NCBI GenBank assembly: GCA_030998225.1
Contig: JAPYXD010000472.1
Coordinates: forward strand, 1 to 64,000
Origin: Diplolepis rosae
Taxonomy: Eukaryota > Arthropoda > Insecta > Hymenoptera > Diplolepididae
DNA: 64,000 bases
Reading direction: 5' to 3'
This document shows positions 35,401 through 49,400 of this stretch, piece by piece. The notes under the pieces are model-generated. The model was not told the origin of the DNA. It saw only the letters and a list, made by a program, of their open reading frames with translations, and ran no database searches. The number at the start of each line of letters is the position of its first letter. The first letter of the stretch is position 1. The translations under genes and the position numbers were made by a program.

Positions 35401-38400
35401 TGAGGAAGATGTTTTTTAAGCACCTGGACTACTAAATATAATTTTTAAAATGACGAGATCTCTAAAATATGTACTAGGTATCATAAATTTCAGTTCTCAG
35501 CTTAAGTTCCCTGAGGAAGATGTATTTTAGGCACTTGGACGAATCTATATAATTTTCAAAATGACGAGATCTCTAAAATATGTACTAGGTATCTTAATTT
35601 TCAGTTCTCAGCTTAAGTTCCCTGAGGAAGATGTATTTTAGGCACCTGGACTACTAGATATAATTTTTAGAATGACTGGACCACTGAAATACCATTCGGA
35701 TATCTTAAATTTTAGTTCTCAGCTTAAGTTCCCTGAGGAAGGTGTATTTAGGTACTTGGACTACTAAATATAATTCTTAAAGTGACGAGATCTCTAAAAT
35801 ATCTACTAGGTATCTTAATTTTCAGATCTCAGCTGAAGTTCCCTGAGGAAGATGGTTTCTAAGCACCTGGACTACTAGATATAATTTTCAAAATGACGAG
35901 ATCTCTAAAATATAGTCCAGGTATCCTTAATTTTCACTTCTCAGCTTAAGTTCCCTGAGGAAGATGTATTTTAGGCACCTGGACTACTAGATATAATTTT
36001 CTAGAATGACTGGACCACTGAAATACAATTCGGATATATTATATTTTAGTTCTCAGTTTAAGTTCCCTGAGGAAGAGGTTTTTTAAGCACCTGGACTAAT
36101 AAATATAATTTTTAAAATGACGAGATCTCTAAAATATGTACTAGGTATCATAAATTTCAGTTCTCAGCTTAAGTTCCCTGAGGAAGATGTATTTTAGGCA
36201 CTTGGACTACTAAATATAATTTTTAAAATGACGAGATCTCTAAAATATCAACTAGGTATCGAACTTTTCATTTCTCAGCTTAAGTTCCCTGAGGAAGATG
36301 GTTTCTAAGCACCTGGACTACTCGATATAATTTTCAAAATGACGAGATCTCTAAAATATAGTCCAGGTATCCTTAATTTTCACTTCTCAGCTTAAGTTCC
36401 CTGAGGAAGATGTATTTTAGGCACCTGGACTACTAGATATAATTTTTAGAATGACTGGACCACTGAAATACAATTCGGATATGTTAAATTTCAGTTCTCA
36501 GCTTAAGTTCCCTGAGGAAGATGTTTTTTAAGCACCTGGACTACTAAATATAATTTTTAAAATGACGAGATCTCTAAAATATGTACTAGGTATCATAAAT
36601 TTCAGTTCTCAGCTTAAGTTCCCTGAGGAAGATGTATTTTAGGTACTTGTACTAATATATATAATTTTTAAAATGACGAGATCTCTAAAATATGTACTAG
36701 GTATCTTAATTTTCAGTTCTCAGCTTAAGTTCCCTGAGGAAGATGTTTTTTAAGCACCTGGACTACTAGATAATAATTTTCAAAATGACGAGATCTCTAA
36801 AATATATACTAGGTATCATAAATTTCAGTTCTCAGCTTAAGTTCCCTGAGGAAGATGGTTTTTAAGCACCTGGACTACTAGATATAATTTTTAAAATGAC
36901 GAGATCTCTAAAATATGTACTAGGTATCATAAATTTCAGTTCTCAGCTTAAGTTCCCTGAGGAAGATGGTTTTTAAGCACATGGACTACTAGATATAATT
37001 TTCAAAATGACGGGTTCTCTAAAACATAATCCAGGTATCCTTAATTTCAGTTCTCAGCTTAAGTTCCCTGAGGAAGATGTTTTTTAAGCATCTGGACTAC
37101 TAAATATAATTTTCAAAATGACGAGATCTCTAAAATATGTACTAGGTATAAAAAATTTTCAGTTCTCAGCTTAAGTTCCCTGAGGAAGATTTATTTCAGG
37201 CACCTGGACTACTAGATATAATTTTTAAAATGACGAGATCTCTAAAATATGTACTAGGTATCTTAATTTTCAGTTCTCAGCTTAAGTTCCCTGAGGAAGA
37301 TGGTTTTTAAGCACCTGGACTACTAGATATAATTTTCAAAATGACGAGATCTCTAAAATATAGTCCAGGTATCCTTAATTATCAGTTCTCAGCTTAAGTT
37401 CCCTGAGGAAGATGTATTTTAGGCACCTGGACTACTAGATATAATTTTTAGAATGACTGGACCACTGAAATACAATTCGGATATTTTAAATTTTAGTTCT
37501 CAGCTTAAGTTCCCTGAGGAAGATGGATTTTAAGCACCTGGACTACTAGATATAATTTTCAAAATGTCGAGATCTCTAAAATATGTACTAGGTATCATAA
37601 ATTTCAGTTCTCAGCTTATGTTCCCTGAGTAAGATGGGTTTGAAGCACCTGGACTACTAGATATAATTTTTAAAATGACGCGATCTCTAAAATATAATCC
37701 AGGTATCCTTAATTTCAGTTCTCAGCTTAAGTTCCCTGAGTATGGTGGTTTTTAAGCACCTGGACTACTAGATATAGTTTTTATAATGACGAGATCTCTA
37801 AAATATATACTAGGTATCATAAATTTCAGTTCTCAGCTTAAGTTCCCTGAGGAAGATGGTTTCTAAGCACCTGGACTACTAGATATAATTTTCAAAATGA
37901 CGAGATCTCTAAAATATATACTAGGTATCATAAATTTCAGTTCTCAGCTTAAGTTCCCTGAGGAAGATGTATTTTAGGTACTTGGACTAATAAATATAAT
38001 TTTTAAAATGACGAGATCTCTAAAATATGTACCAGGTATCATAAATTGCAGTTCTCAGCTTAAGTTCCCTGAGGAAGATGTTTTTTAAGCACCTGGACTA
38101 CTAAATATAATTTTTAAAATGACGAGATCTCTAAAATATGTACTAGGTATCATAAATTTCAGTTCTCAGCTTAAGTTCCCTGAGGAAGATGTATTTTAGG
38201 TACTTGGACTAATATATATAATTTTTAAAATGACGAGATCTCTAAAATATGTACTAGGTATCTTAATTTTCAGTTCTCAGCTTAAGTTCCCTGAGGAAGA
38301 TGGTTTTTAAGCACCTGGACTACTAGATATAATTTTCAAAATGACGAGATCTCTAAAATATAGTCCAGGTATCCTTAATTATCAGTTCTCAGCTTAAGTT

Positions 38401-41400
38401 CCCTGAGGAAGATGTATTTTAGGCACCTGGACTACTAGATATAATTTTAAGAATGACTGGACCACTGAAATACCATTCGGATATCTTAGATTTTAGATCT
38501 CATCTTAAGTTCCCTTAGGAAGATGTATTTTAGGCACCTGGACTACTAGATATAATTTTTAGAATGACTGGACCACTTAAATACCATTCGGTTATCTTAT
38601 ATTTTAGTTCTCAGCTTAAGTTCCCTGAGGAAGATGTTTTTTAAGCACCTGGACTACCAAATATAATTTTTAAAATGACGAGATCTCTAAAATATGTACT
38701 AGGTATCATAAATTTCAGTTCTCAGCTTAAGTTCCCTGAGGAAGATGTATTTTAGGCACTTGGACTACTAAATATAATTTTTAAAATGACGAGATCTCTA
38801 AAATATGTACTAGGTATCTTAATTTTCAGTTCTCAGCTTAAGATCCCTGAGGAAGATGCTTTTTAAGCACCTGGACTACTAGATATAATTTTCAAAATGA
38901 CGAGATCTCTAAAATATAGTCCAGGTATCCTTAATTTTCACTTCTCAGCTTAAGTTCCCTGAGGAAGATGTATTTTATGCACCTTGACTACTAGATATAA
39001 TTTTTAGAATGACTGGACCACTGAAATACAATTCGGATATCTTAAATTTAAGTTCTCAGCTTAAGTTCCCTGAGGAAGAGGTTTTTTAAGCACCTGGACT
39101 ACTAAATATAATTTTTAAAATGACGAGATCTCTAAAATATGTACTAGGTATCATAAATTTCAGTTCTCAGCTTAAGTTCCCTGAGGAAGATGTATTTTAG
39201 GCACTTGGACTACTAAATATAATTTTTAAAATGACGATATCTCTAAAATATGTACTAGGTATCATAAATTTCAGTTCTCAGCTTAAGTTCCCTGAGGAAG
39301 ATGGTTTTTAAGCACCTGGACTACTAGATATAATTTTCAAAATGATGGGATCTCTAAAATATAATCTAGGTATCCTAAATTTTCACTTCTCGGCTTAAGT
39401 TCCCTGAGGAAGATGTATTTTAGGCACCTGGACTACTAGATATAATTTTTAGAATGACTGGACCACTGAAATACAATTCGGATATCTTAAATTTTAGTTC
39501 TCAGCTTAAGTTCCCTGAGGAAGATGTTTTTTAAGCACCTGGACTACTAGATATAATTTTCAAAATGACGAGATCTCTAAAATATGTACTAGGTATCATA
39601 AATTTCAGTTCTCAGCTTAAGTTCCCTGAGGAAGATGGTTTTTAAGCACCTGGACTACTAGATATAATTTTTAAAATGACGAGATCTCTAAAATATGTAC
39701 AAGGTATCATAAATTTCAGTTCTCAGCTTAAGTTCCCTGAGTAAGATGGTTTTTAAGCACATGGACTACTAGATATAATTTTCAAAATGACGGGTTCTCT
39801 AAAACATAATCCAGGTATCCTTAATTTCAGTTCTCAGCTTAAGTTCCCTGAGGAAGATGTTTTTTAAGCATCTGGACTACTAAATATAATTTTCAAAATG
39901 ACGAGATCTCTAGAATATGTACTAGGTATAAAAAACTTTCAGTTCTCAGCTTAAGTTCCCTGAGGAAGATGGTTTTTAAGCACCTGGACTACTAGATATA
40001 ATTTTCAAAATGTCGAGATCTCTAAAATATGTACTAGGTATCATAAATTTCAGTTCTCAGCTTAAGTTCCCTGAGTAAGATGGGTTTGAAGCACCTGGAC
40101 TACTAGATATAATTTTCAAAATGACGGGATCTCTAAAACATAATCCAGGTATCCTTAATTTCAGTTCTCAGCTTAAGTTCCCTGAGTATGATGGTTTTTA
40201 AGCACCTGGACTACTAGATATAGTTTTTATAATGACGAGATCTCTAAAATGTGTACTAGGTATCATAAATTTCAGTTCTCAGCTTAAGTTCCCAGAGGAA
40301 GATGGTTTTTAAGCACCTGGACTACTAGATATAATTTTCAAAATGTCAAGATCTCTAAAATATGTACTAGATATCATAAATTTCAGTTCTCAGCTTAAGT
40401 TCCCTGAGGAAGATGTATTTTAGTTACTTTGACTGATAAATATAATTTTTAAAATGACGAGATCTCTAAAATATGTACCAGGTATCATAAATTGCAGTTC
40501 TCAGCTTAAGTTCCCTGAGGAAGATGTTTTTTAAGCACCTGGACTACTAAATATAATTTTTAAAATGACGAGATCTCTAAAATATGTACTAGGTATCATA
40601 AATTTCAGTTCTCGGCTTAAGTTCCCTGAGGAAGATGTATTTTAAGCACCTGGACTACTAGATATAATTTTCAAAATGACGGGATCTCTAAAACATAATC
40701 CAGGTATCCTTAATTTCAGTTCTCAGCTTAAGTTCCCTGAGGAAGATGTTTTTTAAGCACCTGGACTACAAAATATAATTTGTAAAATGACGAGATCTCT
40801 AAAATATGTACTAGGAATCATAAATTTCAGTTCTCGGCTTAAGTTCCCTGAGGAAGATGTATTTTAAGCACCTGGACTACTAGATATAACTTTTAGAATC
40901 ACTGGACCACTGAAATACCATTCGGATATCTTAAATTTTAGTTCTCAGATTAAGTTCCCTGAGGAAGATGGTTTTTAAGCACCTGGACTACTAGATATAA
41001 TTTTCAAAATGACGGGATCTCTAAAACATAATCCAGGTATCCTTAATTTCAGTTCTCAGCTTAAGTTCCCTGAGGAAGATGTTTTTTAAGCATCTGGACT
41101 ACTAAATATAATTTTCAAAATGACGAGATCTCTAAAATATGTACTAGGTATAAAAAATTTTCAGTTCTCAGCTTAAGTTCCCTGAGGAAGATGGTTTTTA
41201 AGCACCTGGACTACTAGATATAATTTTCAAAATGTCGAGATCACTAAAATACGTACTAGGTATATTAATTATCAGTTCTCAGCTTAAGTTCCCTGAGGAA
41301 GAAATTTTTTAAGCACCTGGACTACTAGATATAATTTTCAAAATGACGGCATCTCTAAAACATAATCCAGGTATCCTTAATTTCAGTTCTCAGCTTAAGT

Positions 41401-42000
41401 TCCCTGAGGAAGATGTTTTTTAAGCATCTGGACTACTAAATATAATTTTCAAAATGACGAGATCTCTAGAATATGTACTAGGTATCAAAAATATTCAGTT
41501 CTCAGATTAAGTTCCCTGAGGAAGATGTATTTTAAGCACATGGACTACTAGATATAATTTACAAAATAACGAGAACTCTAAAATATGTACTAGGTATCAT
41601 AAATTTCAGTTCTCAGCTTAAGTTCCCTTGAGTAAGATCGGTTGGAAGCACCTGGACTACTAGATATAATTTTCAAAATGACGGGATCTCTAAAACATAA
41701 TCCAGGTATCCTTAATTTCAGTTCTCAGCTTAAGTTCCCTGAGTAGTATGGTTTTTAAGCACCTGGACTACTAGATATAGTTTTTATAATGACGAGATCT
41801 CTAAAATATGTACTAGGTATCATAAATTTCAGTTCTCAGCTTAAGTTCCCAGAGGAAGATGGATTTTATGCACCTGGACTACTAGATATAATTTTAAAAA
41901 TGTCTAGATCTCTAAAATATGTACTAGGTATCATAAATTTCAGTTCTCAGCTTAAGTTCCCTGAGGAAGATGTATTTTAGTTACTTGGACCAATAAATAT
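29431..42000 (+). repeat. B-rich satellite with recurring GTACCAGG/TTGCAG units
   Basis: The stretch is dominated by type B sub-variants. A monomer with TATGTACCAGG and ATAAATTGCAG recurs at 30801, 32691, 34138, 35359, 38028 and 40474, spaced by near multiples of 111 bp (1,890, 1,447, 1,221, 2,669 and 2,446). It usually follows TACTTGGACTAATAAATATA or a close variant. The cassette with GACGGGTTCTC appears at 32006, 37009 (truncated by a switch to another order) and 39789. Type A copies are fewer than in the left third. No gene or mobile element was seen. Confidence 0.82.
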
Positions 42001-43124
42001 AATTTTTAAAATGACGAGATCTCTAAAATATGTGCTAGGTATCATAAATTGTCAGTTCTCAGCTTAAGTTCCCTGAGGAAGATGTTTTTTAAGCACCTGG
42101 ACTACTAAATATAATTTTTAAAATGACGAGATCTCTAAAATATGTACTAGGTATCATAAATTTCAGTTCTCAGCTTAAGTTCCCTGAGGAAGATGGTTTT
42201 TAAGCACCTGGACTACTAGATATAATTTTCAAAATGACGAGATCTCTAAAATATAATCCAGGTATCCTTAATTTCAGTTCTCGGCTTAAGTTCCCTGAGG
42301 AAGATGTATTTTAGGCACCTGGACTACTAGATATAATTTTTAGAATGACTGGACCACTGAAATACCATTCGGATATCTTAAATTTTAGTTCTCAGCTTAA
42401 GTTCCCTGAGGAAGATGTTTTTTAAGCACCTGGACTACTAAATATAATTTTTAAAATGACGAGATCTCTAAAATATGTACTAGGTATCATAAATTTCAGT
42501 TCTCAGCTTAAGTTCCCTGAGGAAGATGGTTTTTATGCACCTGGACTACTAGATATAATTTTCAAAATGACAGGATCTCAAAAATATAATCCAGGTATCC
42601 TTAATTTCAGTTCTCAGCTTAAGTTTCCTGAGTAAGATGGTTTTTAAGCACCTGGACTACTAGATATAATTTTCAAAATGACGGGATCTCTAAAATATAA
42701 TCCAGGTATCCTTAATTTTCAGTTCTCAGCTTAAGTTCCCTGAGGAAGATGTATTTTAGGCACCTGGACTACTAGATATAATTTTTAGAATGACTGGACC
42801 ACTGAAATACCATTCGGATATCTTAAATTTTAGTTCTCAGCTTAAGTTCCCTGAGGAAGATGTTTTTTAAGCACCTGGACTACTAGATATAATTTTCAAA
42901 ATGACGAGATCTCTAAAATATGTACTAGGTATCATAAATTTCAGTTCTCAGCTTAAGTTCCCTGAGGAAGATGGTTTTTAAGCACCTGGACTACTAGATA
43001 TAATTTTTAAAATGACGAGATCTCTAAAATATGTACTAGGTATCATAAATTTCAGTTCTCAGCTTAAGTTCCCTGAGTAAGATGGTTTTTAAGCACATGG
43101 ACTACTAGATATAATTTTCAAAAT
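39789..43124 (+). repeat. 30-monomer unit sharing rare variants with the next cassette
   Basis: The interval between two GDGGTT-type anchors (GACGGGTTCTC at 39789 and 43125) is 3,336 bp, 30 monomers plus 6 bases. The cassettes at its start and just after its end share private variants in the same order: AAAATGTGTACTAGG, TTCCCAGAGGAAG, ATGTCAAGATC and TATTTTAGTTACTT. They are therefore closest relatives. The 41.2-41.8 kb part contains a rearranged partial cassette with TCCCTTGAGTAAGATCG, where one base has been inserted. Confidence 0.75.
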
Positions 43125-44680
43125 GACGGGTTCTCTAAAACATAATCCAGGTATCCTTAATTTCAGTTCTCAGCTTAAGTTCCCTGAGGAAGATGTTTTT
43201 TAAGCATCTGGACTACTAAATATAATTTTCAAAATGACGAGATCTCTAAAATATGTACTAGGTATAAAAAATTTTCAGTTCTCAGCTTAAGTTCCCTGAG
43301 GAAGATGGTTTTTAAGCACCTGGACTACTAGATATAATTTTCAAAATGTCGAGATCTCTAAAATATGTACTAGGTATCATAAATTTCAGTTCTCAGCTTA
43401 AGTTCCCTGAGTAAGATGGGTTTGAAGCACCTGGACTACTAGATATAATTTTCAAAATGACGGGATCTCTAAAACATAATCCAGGTATCCTTAATTTCAG
43501 TTCTCAGCTTAAGTTCCCTGAGTATGATGGTTTTTAAGCACCTGGACTACTAGATATAGTTTTTATAATGACGAGATCTCTAAAATGTGTACTAGGTATC
43601 ATAAATTTCAGTTCTCAGCTTAAGTTCCCAGAGGAAGATGGTTTTTAAGCACCTGGACTACTAGATATAATTTTCAAAATGTCAAGATCTCTAAAATATG
43701 TACTAGGTATCATAAATTTCAGTTCTCAGCTTAAGTTCCCTGAGGAAGATGTATTTTAGTTACTTGGACCAATAAATATAATTTTTAAAATGACGAGATC
43801 TCTAAAATATGAACTAGGTATCATAAATTTCAGTTCTCAGCTTAAGTTCCCTGAGGAAGATGTTTTTTAAGCACCTGGACTACTAAATATAATTTTTAAA
43901 ATGACGAGATCTCTAAAATATGTACTAGGTATCATAAATTTCAGTTCTGAGCTTAAGTTCCCTGAGGAAGATGGTTTTTAAGCACCTGGACTACTAGATA
44001 TAATTTTCAAAATGACGGGATCTCTAAAATATAATCCAGGTATCCTTAATTTCAGTTCTCAGCTTAAGTTCCCTGAGGAAGATGTTTTTTAAGCACCTGG
44101 ACTACTAAATATAATTTTTAAAATGACGAGATCTCTAAAATATGTACTAGGTATCATAAATTTCAGTTCTCGGCTTAAGTTCCCTGAGGAAGATGTATTT
44201 TAGGCACCTGGACTACTAGATATATTTTTTAGACTCACTGGACCACTGAAATACCATTCGGATATCTTAAATTTTAGTTCTCAGCTTAAGTTCCCTGAGC
44301 AAGATGGTTTTTAAGCACCTGGACTACTAGATATAATTTTCAAAATGACGGGATCTCTAAAATATAATCCAGGTATCCTTAATTTCAGTTCTCAGCTTAA
44401 GTTCCCTGAGGAAGATGTTTTTTAAGCATCTGGACTACTAAATATAATTTTCAAAATGACGAGATCTCTAAAATATGTACTAGGTATAAAAAATTTTCAG
44501 TTCTCAGCTTAAGTTCCCTGAGGAAGATGGATTTTAGGCACCTGGACTACTAGATATAATTTTCACAATGTCGAGATCTCTAAAATATGTACTAGGTATC
44601 TTAATTTTCAGTTCTCAGCTTAAGTTCCCTGAGGAAGATGGTTTTTAAGCACCTGGACTACTAGATATAATTTTCAAAAT
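43125..44680 (+). repeat. Higher-order unit of 14 monomers (1,556 bp)
   Basis: The unit runs from one GACGGGTTCTC monomer to the next. Its opening six monomers are in fixed order: GGGTTCTC type C, GTATAAAAAATT type B, ATGTCGAG with GATGGGTTTGAAG, GGGATCTC with GAGTATGATGG, the TATAGTTTTTATAATG junction, and ATGTCAAG. The remainder contains B, C and A copies, including GATATATTTTTTAGACTCAC near 44220. Phasing to the anchor is my choice, since any rotation is equally valid. Confidence 0.8.
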
Positions 44681-46458
44681 GACGGGTTCTCTAAAACATA
44701 ATCCAGGTATCCTTAATTTCAGTTCTCAGCTTAAGTTCCCTGAGGAAGATGTTTTTTAAGCATCTGGACTACTAAATATAATTTTCAAAATGACGAGATC
44801 TCTAGAATATGTACTAGGTATAAAAAATTTTCAGTTCTCAGCTTAAGTTCCCTGAGGAAGATGGATTTTATGCACCTGGACTACTAGATATAATTTTCAA
44901 AATATCGAGATCTCTAAAATATGTACTAGGTATCATAAATTTCAGTTCTCAGCTTAAGTTCCCTGAGTAAGATGGGTTTGAAGCACCTGGACTACTAGAT
45001 ATAATTTTCAAAATGACGGGATCTCTAAAACATAATCCAGGTATCCTTAATTTCAGTTCTCAGCTTAAGTTCCCTGAGTATGATGGTTTTTAAGCACCTG
45101 GACTACTAGATATAGTTTTTATAATGACGAGATCTCTAAAATATGTACTAGGTATCATAAATTTCAGTTCTCAGCTTAAGTTCCCTTATGAAGATGATTT
45201 TTAAGCACCTGGACTACTAGATATAATTTTCGAAATGACAAGATCTCTAAAATATGTACTAGGTATCATAAATTTCATTTCTAAGCTTAAGTTCCCTCAG
45301 GAAGATGTATTTTAGGTACTTGAAATGATAAATATAATTTTTAAAATGACGAGATCTCTAAAATATGTACCAGGTATCATAAATTTCAGTTCTCAGCTTA
45401 AGTTCCCTGAGGAAGATGTTTTTTAAGCACCTGGACTACTAAATATAATTTTTAAAATGACGAGATCTCTAAAATATGTACTAGGTATCATAAATTTCAG
45501 TTCTCAGCTTAAGTTCCCTGAGGAAGATGGTTTTTAAGCACCTGGACTACTAGATATAATTTTCAAAATGACGAGATCTCTAAAATATAGTCCAGGTATC
45601 CTTAATTATCAGTTCTCAGCTTAAGTTCCCTGAGGAAGATGTATTTTAGGCACCTGGACTACTAGATATAATTTTTAGAATGACTGGACCACTGAAATAC
45701 AATTCGGATATCTTAAATTTTAGTTCTCAGCTTAAGTTCCCTGAGGAAGATGTTTTTTAAGCACCTGGACTACTAAATATAATTTTTAAAATGACGAGAT
45801 CTCTAAAATATGTACTAGGTATCATAAATTTCAGTTCTCAGCTTAAGTTCCCTGAGGAAGATGTATTTTAGGCACTTGGACTACTAAATATAATTTTTAA
45901 AATGACGATATCTCTAAAATATGTACTAGGTATCATAAATTTCAGTTCTCAGCTTAAGTTCCCTGAGTAAGATGGTTTTTGAGCACATGGACTACTAGAT
46001 ATAATTTTCAAAATGACGGGATCTCTAAAATATAGTCCAGGTATCCTTAATTTTCAGTTCTCAGCTTAAGTTCCCTGAGGAAGATGTATTTTAGGCACCT
46101 GGACTACTAGATATAATTTTTAGAATGACTGGACCACTGAAATACAATTCGGATATTTTAAATTTTAGTTCTCAGCTTAAGTTCCCTGAGGAAGATGTTT
46201 TTAAGCACCTGGACTACTAGATATAATTTTCAAAATGTCGAGATCTCTAAAATATGTACTAGGTATCATAAATTTCAGTTCTCAGCTTAAGTTCCCTGAG
46301 TAAGATGGTTTTTAAGCACCTGGACTACTAGATATAATTTTCAAAATGACGAGATCTCTAAAATATGTACTAGGTATCATAAATTTCAGTTCTCAGCTTA
46401 AGTTCCCTGAGTAAGATGGTTTTTAAGCACATGGACTACTAGATATAATTTTCAAAAT
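44681..46458 (+). repeat. Higher-order unit of 16 monomers (1,778 bp)
   Basis: This is a second adjacent unit that starts with the same ordered monomers as 43125-44680 and differs in the remainder. Private changes include CTAGAATATG in the 112-bp monomer, AATATCGAG in place of ATGTCGAG, and a decayed pair near 45180-45330 (TTCCCTTATGAAGATG and TACTTGAAATGATAAATA). The next anchor is at 46459. The length is equal to that of the unit at 53345-55122. Confidence 0.8.
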
Positions 46459-49400
46459 GACGGGTTCTCTAAAACATAATCCAGGTATCCTTAATTTCAG
46501 TTCTCAGCTTAAGTTCCCTGAGGAAGATGTTTTTTAAGCATCTGGACTACTAAATATAATTTTCAAAATGACGAGATCTCTAGAATATGTACTAGGTATA
46601 AAAAATTTTCAGTTCTCAGCTTAAGTTCCCTGAGGAAGATGGTTTTTAAGCACCTGGACTACTAGATATAATTTTCAAAATGTCGAGATCTCTAAAATAT
46701 GTACTAGGTATCATAAATTTCAGTTCTCAGCTTAAGTTCCCTGAGTAAGATGGGTTTGAAGCACCTGGACTACTAGATATAATTTTCAAAATGACGGGAT
46801 CTCTAAAACATAATCCAGGTATCCTTAATTTCAGTTCTCAGCTTAAGTTCCCTGAGTAGTATGGTTTTTAAGCACCTGGACTACTAGATATAGTTTTTAT
46901 AATGACGAGATCTCTAAAATATTTACTAGGTATCATAAAGTTCAGTTCTCGGCTTAAGTTCCCTGAGGAAGATGGTTTTTAATTACCTGGACTACTAGAT
47001 ATAATTTTTAAAATGACAAGATCTCTAAAATATGTACTAGGTATCATAAATTTCAGTTCTCAGCTTAAGTTCCCTGAGGAAGATGTATTTTAGTTACTTG
47101 GACTAATAAATATAATTTTTAAAATGACGAGATCTCTAAAATATGTACTAGGTATCATAAATTTCAGTTCTCAGCTTAAGTTCCCTGAGGAAGATGTTTT
47201 TTAAGCACCTGGACTACTAAATATAATTTTTAAAATGACGAGATCTCTAAAATATGTACTAGGTATCATAATTTTCAGTTCTCAGCTTAAGTTCCCTGAG
47301 GAAGATGGTTTTTAAGCACCTGGACTACTAGATATAATTTTCAAAATGACGGGATCTCTAAAATATAATCCAGGTATCCTTAATTTCAGTTCTCAGCTTA
47401 AGTTCCCTGAGGAAGATGTTTTTTAAGCACCTGGACTACTAAATATAATTTTTAAAATGACGAGATCTCTAAAATATGTACTAGGTATCATAAATTTCAG
47501 TTCTCGGCTTAAGATCCCTGAGGAAGATGTATTTTAGGCACCTGGACTACTAGATATATTTTTTATACTCACTGGACCACTGAAATACCATTCGGATATC
47601 TTAAATTTTAGTTTTCACCTTAAGTTCCCTGAGGAAGATGTATTTTAGGTACTTGGACTACTAAATATAATTTTTTAAATGACGAGATCTCTAAAATATG
47701 TACTAGGTATCTTAATTTTCAGTTCTCAGCTTAAGTTCCCTGAAGAAGATGGTTTTTAAGCACCTGGACTACTAGATATAATTTTCAAAATGACGAGATC
47801 TCTAAAATATGTACTAGGTATCATAAATTTCAGTTCTCAGCTTAAGTTCCCTGAGGAAGATGTATTTTAAGCACCTGGACTACTAGATATAATTTTCAAA
47901 ATGACGAGATCTCTAAAATATATACTAGGTATCATAAATTTCAGTTCTCAGCTTAAGTTCCCTGAGGAAGATGGTTTTTAAGCACCTGGACTACTAGATA
48001 TAATTTTCAAAATGACGGGATCTCTAAAATATAATCCAGGTATCCTTAATTTCAGTTCTCAGCTTAAGTTCCCTGAGGAAGATGTTTTTTAAGCACCTGG
48101 ACTACTAAATATAATTTTTAAAATGACGAGATCTCTAAAATATGTACTAGGTATCATAAATTTCAGTTCTCGGCTTAAGTTCCCTGAGGAAGATGTATTT
48201 TAGGCACCTGGACTACTAGATATATTTTTTAGACTCACTGGACCACTGAAATACCATTCGGATATCTTAAATTTTAGTTCTCAGATTAAGTTCCCTGAGG
48301 AAGATGTATTTTAGGTACTTGGACTACTAAATATAATTTTTTAAATGACGAGATCTCTAAAATATGTACTAGGTATCTTAATTTTCAGTTCTCAGCTTAA
48401 GTTCCCTGAAGAAGATGGTTTTTAAGCACCTGGACTACTAGATATAATTTTCAAAATGACGAGATCTCTAAAATATGTACTAGGTATCATAAATTCTCAG
48501 TTCTCAGGTTAAGTTCCCTGAGTAAGATGGTTTTTAAGCACCAGGACTACTAGATATAGTTTTCGAAATGACGGGATCTCTGAAATATATTCCAGGTAAC
48601 CTTAATTTCAGTTCTCAGCTTAAGTTCCCTGAGGAAGATGTCTTTTAAGCACCTGGACTACTAAATATAATTTTTAAAATGACGAGATCTCTAAAATATG
48701 TACTAGGTTTCATAAATTTCAGTTCTCGGCTTAAGTTCCCTGAGGAAGATGTATTTTAGGCACCCGGACTACTAGATATAATTTTTAGAATGACTGGACC
48801 ACTGAAATACCATTCGGATATCTTAGATTTTAGTTCTCAGCTTAAGTTCCCTGAGGAAGATGTATTTAGGTACCTGGGCTACTAAATATAATTCTTAAAA
48901 TGACGAGATCTCTAAAATATGTACTAGGTATCATAAATTTCAGTTCTCAGCTTAAGTTCCTGAGTAAGATGGTTTTTAAGCACATGGAATACTAGATATA
49001 ATTTTTAAAATGACGGTTTCTCTAAAACATAATCCAGGTATCCTTAATTTCAGTTCTCAGCTTAAGTTCCCTGAGGAAGATGTTTTATAAGCACCTGGAC
49101 TACTAAATATAATTTTCAAAATGACGAGATCTCTAAAATATGTACTAAGTATAAAAAATTTTCAGCTCTCAGCTTAAGTTCCCTGAGGAAGATGGTTTTT
49201 AAGCACCTGGACTACTAGATATAATTTTTAAAATGACGAGATCTCTAAAATATGTACTAGGTATCATAAATTTCAGTTCTCAGCTTAAGTTCCCTGAGGA
49301 AGATGTTTTTTAAGCACCTGGACTACTAAATATAATTTTCAAAATGACAAGATCTCTAAAATATGTACTAGGAATCATAAATTTCAGTTCTCGGCTTAAG